From the NCBI RefSeq assembly GCF_011386835.1, contig NC_088809.1, positions 5,341,001 to 5,405,000 of the forward strand: a stretch of 64,000 bases of DNA, read 5' to 3'. The stretch is from Chrysemys picta bellii. Its lineage: Eukaryota; Chordata; Testudines; Emydidae. The translations under genes and the position numbers were made by a program. Below, piece after piece: positions 35,501 through 47,600 of this stretch. Positions within the stretch are counted from its first letter, which is position 1. Each line of letters starts with the position of its first letter. Under the pieces are notes generated by a model that was not told the origin of the DNA, searched no databases, and saw nothing but the letters and a program-made list of their open reading frames with translations.

Positions 35501-38500
35501 TGGAAAAGGCTAGTGATTACATGCTTGCATGATTTCCAAATGTAGGGCTGAATTTTGTCCCTGGTTAAGCACATGCATCTCTCATTGACTTGAATGGGAC
35601 TTATGTGCATCCAGCAGAGCCCGAGCAGATACATGCTGTGGGCCAGATCCTCAGCTCTTGTAATTTGATATGTCTGTTTATGCCAACTGAGGATCTGGCC
35701 CTTTGTGTATGATTGTTTCCTCCCCACCCTCCATCATTTCCAGAAAGTTTGAATTGGCTGTGAAAGGGGCATATTCTAGAATGGCTCAGTGGCATGATGA
35801 ATGGGCATTTCTGGAATTATTGCATCAAAATATAGTAGTCTGCATTGTGTCTGAATGCTGATGTGTAGAGTGAGTATTTTGGATACATTTAGGTACCAGG
35901 TATTTTTATGTCAATTAATCTCGGTTCATAACAAGCTTTTGAAAATTATACGTAATCAGGGAAATTAATCAGTGCTTCATCTTCTCAGAATTCTCGAAAG
36001 AGAAGCTAGAGTGAAGTTTGGACGAACAGTGGCACACCGAATTGCTAAACTGAAAATTAGAAGTGCCACCCGATCACCAATTTCAGGCCTTATTGAAAAT
36101 GCAGTTGTGGAGGTTAGTCAGAAAATGTAAAACCTGGCATGCTGTTTATTTTTTATTCTATATTTTCTTACTCTTTGTCCTGAACACTTCATAATGAATA
36201 TTTGCACTATGTAACGGTGATTAAAACCATATTCATTTGGTCATAGCAATACTACCATTCTGTTGCATATTTCCAAATAAGTCATCCATCCTTATACCAC
36301 TCATTGCTGATGTTTATCAGGTGACTTTTGGGTTTTTCTTCTCCTATCCTTAATTGGTAATCATTTTGGTAATGTCCTCCTAGTTGGCTCCTTTGGTTGG
36401 TTACTGAATTCTGGAATATCATTACAAACACCATACTATGATTTCAGCCAGTCCACAAGATGGAGTAAACTTTGTCTTCTTTGCACACTTGAAAGTGATT
36501 CTTACAGTAGAGAGAAGCATACTGTTTATAGTGCCATTAAATAATTCAGTGATCTATAACTCACAATAAAACCGAACATCAGTTTTATTCTAAAAGTAAT
36601 TTGCAGCGTGAACAAACTAGTGATAGGTGGAACAATATTTCCTCATAAAGAAATCCATTAAGTGACATAGAACTCCCCAGATGCTACTACAAAGAGCCAG
36701 ATAAATCACTTCTACATTTTAAGAATGTTTCGCAGTTCGTTGGCAGATGTACATGTTAGCAGGGTAGCAGATGTGGTCACAGTGACAATAACCTTTGTGT
36801 TGCTAAATTGAAGATCAAATTAAAGAGGATGAAGAAGGTTAAAAGACAACTGTGCATCAGCAGTGCACAAATAAAAGACCAAATACAAAAAGTGCTTTTC
36901 AGCTTGAACTGAAGAACAGTTTCAGTATTCTAATGGAGTTAAGTGAAGAAACCCAAGACATTGATACTCTATGGGAAAACATCAGAGAGTACTATCTAGG
37001 AAGTTCAAAGACAGTTCTAATAACAATGAAATCTAAAAAGAAAGAATAGATTAGCTATACTACTTGGGCAGCTATGGAAAAGAGAAGAAATGTAAAGCAA
37101 AATCTCATGAATGCTAAGTCATGTGAAGAGGCAAGCAAGTGGCAAGAAGAATACAGCGCTCTAGACAGAGAGGTTAAAAGGAATACTCGAAGAGATAAAA
37201 GGGCATATATTGATAGAAAATGTCAAGAGGCTGAAGAGGTAGCCAAAGAGGTGACCTTATAAACTTGTATAAGGCAATCAAATAGCTAACAGGAACCTTT
37301 AGAAGTACCAGAGGCCCTATTAAAGATGCAAACGGAAAGACTCTTAGTACAGAAGAACAACAGAAAAGATGGGCAGAACATTTTCAGGCTGTTCTAAATA
37401 GACCATGCTCAAACAAACTACTAGAAATGTGTGATGATGACCTACCACTAGAGCTTGATATTGATTTAGGAAATCTTACAAATGAAGAAGTTAGAAAAGC
37501 CATCAGTAAACTAAAAAATGGAGGGGATAATTTTACTGGAGAGATGCCCAAAGTAAGTGATGAAACAGCCCTCCAGACTTTCCTTGTGTTTTTTGGATAG
37601 AATATGGAATAAAGAAAATAACCCAACCCAGTGGAAGAGAGGCCTTATAGTAAAATTGCCAAAGAAGGATGACTGTACCACCTGCAATAACTGGAGAGAA
37701 ATCACATTATTCTCAGTGCCTGGGAAAGCCATGTGCAATAACATCCGGTAACATATCAAGAAACAAATAGACTTTCATCTTAAAGAGAAACAAGTAGGTC
37801 TTAGACCATTGAGATCACGTGCAGGCCATATTGTTGTTCTTAGACATATTATGGAACAAATGTAGAGTGGTAAGCACCTCTTGTGATAAATTTTATAGAT
37901 TTGCCGAAGGCTTTTGACAGCATACACAGAGACAGTCTGGCAAATTGTGGCAAACTACAGAATACCAGCAAAAATAATTAGACTAATCAAGGATCTATAT
38001 AATGCTGAATGTGCAGTCAGAGATGGTGACAGTATCAGCCAATGCAGTGACAACTGGAATAAGGTGAGAGTGTATTATGTCCCCACTATTGTGTGCACTG
38101 GTCATTGACTATGTCATGAAGAAAGTAACCACAGAAGGCAACCAAGGAATTTTATGGACAAATGATAAAACACAATTGGATTACCTCCTTTGTTGCTGAT
38201 TTACATTGTCCTACTTATTTCAACAATTCACTTAATGGAAGGAAAGACCTAGCTTTTGGCAAATACAGCAAAATAAGTTGGTTTGTTCATCAACAAGGGG
38301 AAGAGAAATATGGCTATAAGTGTCTTAGAAATTACCATTAGTGTGGACAAAGGAACACTAGAAAAAAAGTAATTTTACTAATCTATGGAGTTAAATGTGC
38401 AACAATGATGACACTATGCTAGATGTCAAGCAACAAATATCAAAAGCAGCAAACAACTTCAATAAACTTGAAACGATTTGGAATAGTTGCATGATTGGCA

Positions 38501-38612
38501 CTGACACACAACTATTTTTAACACTTCCATCATGTCTGTCTGCCTTTATGGACCAGAGTCATTGAAATCTACAACAAAATTCATTGATAAGATCGAGGCA
38601 TTCCAAAGAGAT

Positions 38613-38647
<35 letters not shown>

Positions 38648-41600
38648 CACTGCATTGAAAAGAGTATCTTGCAACATCAGAATTCCAAGTAGAGCAAATC
38701 TGGAAATTTAATGAGGATGGACTTATTTAGGACATACTTTAAGGAGGCCACCCACACAATTTCCACAACAAGTGATAATATGGAAGAGAAAAAGAGGGAC
38801 ACCTAGAGAAACATTTATCCCTAACAGTATCAAAAGAAGCCAGATCCATCAGCATGGCACTGAGAAGCCTGAACAGACCAGCACGTTACTGAAATAAATG
38901 GCAGAAACTGGTTGACGTCCTATTGTGCACCTGAGAGCGCAAGAGGATAAAGAAAGAAGAGAAAATTATGAATGACTATTTATTTCAAAGGTTTATTGTG
39001 AAAAGAAATATTCGGTGATTCAATGAACAGGAAGTTAAACTACCACCTCACTAGGTGACAGCTCAGGCACAACCCAAACAGATGACACTATGCATGCACT
39101 TAATGAGACCAGTGGTTTTCAACCTGTGGTCTGCAGATCTCTGGGGGTCTGCAGACTATATCTAAGATTTCCAAAGGGTTCTGCACTGTCATTTGAAATT
39201 TTTTCGGGGTCCGCAAATGAAAAAATGTTGAAAACCACTGAATTAGACCATTTCTAAAGCCTCTGTGGTTAATCTACCATATTCTTGTGATGGTAAAGGT
39301 TTCTTCCAATCTGGTATTCAGCCATTGCTTTCTCCAAAGAACAACTTCCTTCTTCTAGAGCTGTTAAGAGGGCTGTAAAGCTGTGACTTTTTTTAGTATT
39401 TAAACCCTAGGTTTACATCACACAATGTTAATATCAGTACAGCTGAATCCAATTCTTTAATGGTTAGAGCTTGTACATTCTGACTGAAATAAATATCAAA
39501 ATGAAATTGCATTTACTTAATTTATTTTATTTCTTAAAAACATTGTTTTAATTAAAAATATTTAACATGTTTCTTTCCTTCCACCCAACAGAAATATGAA
39601 AAGACACCCTGCATGCGTTCTTTTGCCACAAATGAACAAATGATTTCAGAGACCAGCAAAACCTTGAATGTCCTCTATGTTTTCAATGGCACATATGAAC
39701 CCTACCTAATCTATTGGCTTTTTCCTTTGCAAATGGCATTTAAGCAAATAATGCCTACAGGTAACTAAATTAGATCACAGAAAATTGCTGTAGACCTATA
39801 TCACTTTCCTTAGGAGTTGATCAAGAATCCTCAGGGCTTTGACAAAGATATTTTCACTATTCTAGAAACTAATCAATATTTTAATTTTTAGCTGAACATC
39901 CCTATGAATTGGCTATGTACCTACATTTCCTACATCAAAACTTATTCCCATCATGGACAGAGATCTTTGCAATGGCTGAGTGGATGATGAGCCTTCTGGA
40001 GAGCGAGGACATTGAATTCTTCACTCATCTTCAACAGTGTTTCAGAAAGAATTTTGCAGTTGACCCAAAAGTATAATCTATTGATTTTTTTTAAACTATA
40101 GAGTCTTTTATATTTACGCTACTTGCAGAAGTTTAAAATAAAATGTTTGCTGTAGTAAAAGTCAGTATATGGAATAAAGTTATACTTTTAAATATGATTT
40201 AATAAAATTATTAAATGATCTTGAAATATACATAGATAGCTTTTTAACTCTAGGGATAATGTTTCTGATTTTTCCACATTATATCCCATCTAATATACTC
40301 TTTTTTTTTTCTTTGCAGGATTTCCTGGTGGAGTTGATAGTTCGAGAAAGAGAGAGAGGTCAAGAACTCTACACAGCAACAGACAGATCTGAGCAAAACA
40401 AACATCTAACCAAGGAATTACTGGCAAGCCCAGTCATTTTCCTCAGAAAGTGGATGGGTGAAGTAAGATATCCTAATTTATGTGACTGAATTAAAAAAAA
40501 AACAAATGTGGAGATTGATTCTTGCCTCACTTACAATGTTGTAAATCAGAAGTGACTATCAAACCAGATAGAGTTAAACTGGTTAGTGAGAAAAGAATCA
40601 GGTCCACTGTTTGTTCTGGTTTTACAAAACCAAAATATTTTAATTTACTAATTGAATGTATTTTTCCACTATGGAAAAATAGTGTAATAGAAAGAAAAAA
40701 AAGAAACAATAGAAAAATGGAAAATAATATTTTGCTTTCTAATTTTATAAATATTTCTTTCTTCCTATTATTAACAGATTTGCTATAATCTTTAAAACTT
40801 GGAACCTAAATCATATGACATGTTTTCTTTAAAAATTTAGTCCCCTGTTTTGGTTTCTTCTCCACATTATATAAATATGTCTGCTCAAGAGCAGCTGTAA
40901 GCAGTGTTTTACCTAAATTATTTTTATTAGACTTTAACCTTTATACTGAGAAAACAAAATCTTGAGTTGTTTATTACAACTACATCTAGAATATTAAATA
41001 ATTAAAGTTTATATTCTTCAGCCACTAGTAAAGCCACAAATGAGCCAGTGGAATAAATATTAAGATATGAGCCACTTTAAATTAAAACTAAAGGACCAGA
41101 TACTCAGCTAGTATAAATGCGTACAGTTTCTCTGACTTCAGTAGAGCTATGATCATTTACAGAAGTTGATGATCCAGTTCAAAAAAACTAGTGGTGAAAG
41201 TCTCCTTTCAGTAACACTGATTGCACGCGCAGTAGTTGTTGTTGTTATTATTTATTATTATTTTATGTATGTTATAGGGCGACCAGACAGCAAATGTGAA
41301 AAATCGGGACGGGGGTGGGGGGTAGTAGGAGCCAATATAAGAAAAAGACCTAAAAGTCAGGACTGTCCCTATAAAATCGGGACATCTGATCATCCTAGTA
41401 TGTTACCATATCATCTAAGAGCCTGAGTTATGGACCAGGACCACATTCTGCTACATTTTGGACAAACACTGTTTTTTTCTGTCAAACACTGCCCACCTAC
41501 TCTAACAATCTGAAGCTAGTTTCTGGGTATCATTAACAAAGTGTTAAACCGTACAGGTACCTGTGTGAGTAGGAAGAGAAAGTTTTGGTGGTGTTTTTAT

Positions 41601-44600
41601 AAATTAGAAATTGCCTAATATATTTTTAATACAATACATTTCATAATTTTGTGTAGGGCTTTGTGAGTATACTGGATTTTCCTGCAGTGTTGTTGATTTG
41701 GGATCAATTGTACATGCAAGATTGGAATCAAAAGGTGATGGAGAATTTCTGCCTCTCAATCCTTATGCTGTTAAAGGATTCACTAATGGCTGCCAGTGAT
41801 TATCCAGCTATAAGAGAGGTACATACAACAATGCTTCATGTTACCTTTCAACTAATTATCTATTCTGTTGATAAAAATAATCACCAAACATTTGGTATTT
41901 TTATTTAAAGATATTTTTAAATAGTTTTTCAAGAACATTTGGTTCCTTCAAAGCAGAAAATTCCATTGGAGTTCCTTAGGTGATACACATTTTTATTTAT
42001 ATAATTTTTTTGAGATTTGCAAGTAAATTATGGGCAAAATTGTGTTCTGTGTCACCTATGCAACCTTACTGACTTCAGTGGGGCTGCGTAGCCATAACTG
42101 AGAACCAAATTTTGTCTAACGTGGATTAGTCCAGGCCTGGGGGTGTCAATACTTCCCTTGAATTACATGCTAAATTTCCATTTAACATTAATGGGAGTAC
42201 TGCATCTACAGAATATGGAGAATACAACCTGCAGTATTCGTTAGCTTGAGCAATTGCATTGTAAGATGCACCAAAAGGTTTCTCATTAAGGCCCTAATTC
42301 AAAGCACTTAAGCACATGTTCAGCTTTAAACACATACTTAAATCCATCCCTAATGAGCAAAGCACTTAAGCTTATGTTTCAGTCCTACTGAAGTCAAATT
42401 ACATTTACACCAACTCTAAGGGATTGCCAGACCAGTGTAAAAGGTTCAGCTGAGATTTGGGCCCCTATTTTGATTTGTTTGGCTTTTTAAAAAACAAAAT
42501 CTAAATTTTTAGGTCTATAGCTAATTAAGCACCCCTTTAAAAGGTAAAAATCTTGAAATTCCTACTAAAAATGAAGAAATTACTAGAGTAAATGGGAATT
42601 GTTGAGTTTTTATTGGAAAACAAAAATAAAGCCTTTTTGAATGAGTGCAGTTTAGGCTGTAAGCAAAATAATGAGCATAGGAAGTAAAGTCAAGGCAGTT
42701 TTCTGTGATTATAGTGCATACTTAAAAATATTTTTAACAGCAAAAAAAAACGTTACTTCCTGCCAGGAAACCTTCTCAGAATCCATAAAATATTAACAGA
42801 TCTGTTTCATGTACAGTAGTGAAAATTCTATTTTTTTTTTCTTTTCAGGTGTTTTTGTTCTATGGTTGTCATCTTCTTACAGCTGATATTCAGAGGGCCT
42901 GGATTCATCTTCAGCAAGGTGGTTTACCATCTGACATCCCTGGGCTTAGCAGGCAGAATCAAAGGTCGAGAACTTCCCTTGCTTTACAGATAGAAGGATG
43001 TACTGATTGGAAACATGCTGCTGAAATTAAAGGGCTGCTTTAAAAAAACAAAACAAAAAAAAACCTTCGTAAAACTATATTGCCCCAATTCAGCAATGTA
43101 TTTAAAGCACATGCTTTAAGCCAGTGGTCCCCAACCTTTTTCATCTGGCAGGTGCCAGACGACAAGCCACCGAGGACCGTGGTGGCAAATGAGCATCCGC
43201 CGAAATGCCGCCGACAAGCAACGACGTCAATAGGTGTCGCTGCTGAAATGCCGCCGACAAGCAGCGTCATCCAGAGGCGTCGCCGCTGAAAATCAACGGC
43301 ATTTAGGTGGCGACGCCTCTGGATGATGCTGCTTGTTGGCGGCATTTCGGCGGATGCTCGTCCGCCTGCCAGTACGTGGGCACACTTAGACGTCCCCGCA
43401 GGCGCCATGGCGCCCGCGGACACCACGTTGGGGACCACTGCTTTAAGCAAACGAGTTCTTTTGTACTCAGTTGAACTAATCATGTGTTTAAAGTTAGGCA
43501 AGTGCTTAATTACATTGCTGAACTGGGGCCTAGTTTGTTAACCTGCCATATATATTCAGTAGACTTGGTAATATTCATGTTACAGATAAAAGTTAAATGT
43601 AGCTGAAGGCACATACTGCTGTGAGTATCTAAGTGCCTAGGTAGATAAAATTGCTAATGCTAGGCTCTCTGAACCACCAAACAAGAAAGCTGTTCTCTTA
43701 CACCACAGATCAAAGGAAGCTGTATGCACTGTGTAAAGGTAGAGCAAACCTCTGTTTGTGTTGGGGATGGGTGAGAAGGAGGCTTCTGCAGTGACTTCTC
43801 TTATCTAATTTTATGGACATTATTGATAGCCTTCAAAAGGAACCTCATCCAGACTGTCTTGACTGGAGATTTGCAGCTAGAATGCATGCCTTAATGGGGG
43901 AGGAATGGTTAAAGGAGGGAGTATCCTCTGCGTTCCATCTGGGACACGTCTGACCTACTGGAAAGAAAACAAAACATAAACTTAGAGATAACTATCACAG
44001 ATACGCTCTCAAGCGCTCAAAACATGCTCAGGCCCTCTGAAGTAGTGAGACTTGCAGGTTTGCATGTCATTCCTACCTTGTTATCACAATATCGGGCAGT
44101 CATAGTCTTGATGCTGTGTTTTTATTCTTGGCAGTGTTGCTTTCAGGTGCTGTCCTAAGGCTATATCTACACTTGAAACCTTACAGCAGGCAGCACAGCT
44201 GTACCAATGCAGCTGTGCCGCTGTAAGATTTCTTGCGTAGCCGCTCTATGCTGATGGGAGAGAACTCTCTTGTTGACATAATTAAACCATCTCCAATGAG
44301 TGGCAGTAGCTATGTCAGGCTCCCACTGACGGAGTGCTGTGCATACTACCACTTAAGCTGGTGAAACTTATGTTGCTCAAGGAGGTGTTTTTTTTTTCAC
44401 GCCAACATGAGTGGTAGTGTAGACATGAACCTAAGAGCATTGTCAGTTTTACGTGGGCATGCTCACATAGTTCAGAGGAACAGCGCATATTATAATGTTT
44501 GACTACTGTGTTACTCCTTCCTACATTTCTTCAGTCATGGGATCTTCCTCATAACATTTGGACATTGAAGGATTGTATGAAACAATATCTCATTTGACTC

Positions 44601-47600
44601 ATAAATTAGGGAGGGTAATACTAAATCTTTCATTTATAATGAATATTTTATATCTAGAAATGCCTTCTATATGGTATGTGGAAACATTTTTAATATAAAT
44701 AGATAGTTGGGTTGCTTTGTTTCTTTTTGTTGCAGTCAACAAAATACTTTAATGAGCAAAAGTATTTCAAATGAGAATTTAATTCAGATTGTTGCTTGTT
44801 GCTATATTCACTGAAAATAGGGAATTAAATTATGAATGTTTATATGTGCAGGCCACTTGCTGATCTGTCTCCAAGGCTCAGTTCAATGGAAGGTATGTAG
44901 CTGTTTGTGTTCATGCTGTTATTTGAGCATGCCTTTAGTACCTAATAACTTTTGTATCATAGGCAAGATTTCAGATATAATGAAAAGCACAGCTTACTTC
45001 TAAAAGTTTATTTAAACCTTCTGTTCTCGCCAAAAATATTAGAAGAAAGTGTCTTAGGCCCCAATCCTACATCCTGATGGTGCTCCCCACAGGGGTTTGC
45101 CTGTGCCAATCAGATTACAGGATTAAGTCCTTAATCTTTGTTATAGTGTTCCTACCAATAAACGCTGGAATTTTGCAATATACGCATTTTTCAAAGGAAT
45201 GTGTAGAAGGAATTATTCTTCTTTAAAACTGGAAAAGTAGCATGCATTTTGGTGAAATGTGAAGGAAATGTTTTAAAATATGTGGAAAAGACAGTCAGCT
45301 ATTGTGGTTTAAACTTGTTTTCATGTAAAAGTTTGCAGAAAAGTAGAATAGTCCTGAATATTCATCAGATTTCTCTTTTGTCTTATTTCTAAGAAAATAA
45401 TGTTCCATGTAAATAGAAGATTTCTGCAAAATTCAAAATTTTCAGTGTAAATTTGTTTTTGAGGATTTTAAAATTTTGCCGAGAAGCCCAGATTTTCTAC
45501 AATGGCCTCTAATTTTGGATGCTTCATTTTCTGTATTCAGGCCTTCTCACAACTAAGTCCTGATTTTTTTAAGTTGCTGAGCACCCCAGCTTCCATTGAT
45601 TTCAATTTGAGGTGTGAGGGCTCAGCACATTTGAAAACTGGTCCAAGGCTCCCATAATTGAGGGACCTGAACCCAGTGGCCACTTTTGAAAATGTTGGTT
45701 ATATTTTGTGTTTAAGACTGATAAACGTATAGGGTGAAATTCTGGCCCCATTGACATCAAAGGCAAAACTCCCATTGACAGTAGTGGTGCCAGGATTTCA
45801 TCTCTAGAGCTTGATCCTGTGGGTCATATCAGGCAAAGCTCTTGTTGAAGTCAAGCTAGATGTTTGCATTTTTTTAAAATGCAAAAACATTATCCAGTTC
45901 GGTGAAATGTTAAGTAATCTTGCCAGCTCACTATATGCTACAGTATGAAAATCTTCCATCTCATCATTCTTTTACTTAAAACATTATAAATCAGAAGTAA
46001 TTCTATTAAAATCAGTGGGATTACATTGGTGTAAAACTGGTTTGAGAGGAGAATCAGACCCTTGAGTCTTTGGCTCCCTGAACAGATGAAAATAGTTGTA
46101 ATTTCTGCTCACTGCACAGGAGGGTGCTCATCTTCTGTGTCCCTCTACAGGAAAGAGGGACTTCTATGATCTGTAGGTGGTTCCTAGAATAAAGTAGTGG
46201 TCTGAACTGGTATTTTCTTATAGCTGCATAGTAACACTGATAGTAGCTGTTAAAATAGTTATTTCTTATATGTGAAGCTGGCAAGGAGATATTTGGGAGT
46301 GGTGGGTTAATTGCTGCTATGGGAGATGCAAACAAAGGTTTATAGGTCAGATGATGTATCATAATGACAGTATACTATATAAGATATTAGAGTTCTCTGG
46401 TGGCCATGTTTTAAAAAAATGTGGGTGAATCTATAGTGTAATTTTTCCTTCAAGTCTTTCAATAGCAAAAATTGTTCCCATCTGTCTAAGGGCCTGATTC
46501 TGTAAACCCTTACATTTAACAAGTCAGAACCATTAAACAGGGAAAGAACTCATAGACAGAGCCAAATTCTATCTTTTGATACACACACAGGGTTATCAGC
46601 CTAATCCAATAGTTATTAGAGCTAATGGAAAGTGTTCCACTGATGTTAATGGAGCTTGGATCAGACCTTAATCCTGACCAAAACTTCTGTATGAAAAGAT
46701 TGGACTGCCCTGTTTATGGAATTCATATAAATTCTTCTGTGTAAAATAGACTTTACCCAAAGAACCCATTCTGTGGTTGTAAAATGATATTGTATCTTTC
46801 AGTATCTGAGACTTAGAAATGTTACTTAATTAATTATATTTGGTCTACTATATTTGATTCTTTGTAATTCAACCTTTGTGATTTTCTTTACAGCAAGAAG
46901 AAAGCAATTTTTGTTCTTTAATTTAATAGGTAAAAGTGTAATATACTTCTGTTTGGGTTCAGAAGCCACCAAAGGCTCTGACTAACCTAATTTATAATCA
47001 AGGATCAAACTATTTAAACATTACATTGGCTAATTACCTTTGGTGTAATTTGTTTTGATAGCTGGAAAGGTTTCTCTTGGCTTCCAGGACATCTTGCCAA
47101 TTGAAGTGAAGGATGTTTTACTGAAGCTAGTTTTACCAGTACCACAGGTTGAGATATCACACACTGTAAGTGGTAATTTAATTATACCTTGTATGTTCTG
47201 ACAGGGATTGTGATAATCTTTACTTTACAAAAGAAAAAGGTTTAGTGCTCTTTTTATTGAGACTATTTGTCATAAAGAATGTTTTTTGACTGAACAGAGA
47301 CCTAAACATATCAACAGATAAAGAGAACTCTGTCATTAATTAATATTACATATATAAGAAAAACCTTAGATTGTGATTGGTTGAAAATTGTCATGTGAAG
47401 ACTCAGTAAGTTTCTATTGTTTACCTCTTCAGAAGTTAATAAAATTGAAGTCTTTTCCAGTTATCCAGTCAGACCACTTATGCAAATAAATACACTGTGA
47501 CTGGCTGAAGAAAATTAATTGGAAGCTATTATTTCACCTCGCAGGAGGATAATTATTTTTTTCTGATCCTCTTGAGTGCATCTGTCTTTTAGCTTCTAAG

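Larger units (their letters stand above)
33996..35988 (+). other. Intron of the plus-strand gene
   Basis: Contains a (TG)n run at about 35093-35115 and the palindromic element at 35641-35700. Otherwise unremarkable AT-rich sequence. Confidence 0.5.

Noticed and set aside
38041..38135. Splice donor and real exon in the ORF 37914-38108
   Set aside because: This is the RT region of a LINE relic, with stops and frameshifts on both sides.
43040..43501. 153-codon minus-strand ORF and plus-strand companions
   Set aside because: They are contained in a CpG-rich palindromic hAT MITE with exact target duplication.
46054..46522. Minus-strand ORFs of 102 and 60 codons
   Set aside because: No domain, no conserved motif and no splice partners; they sit within an intron of the plus-strand gene.
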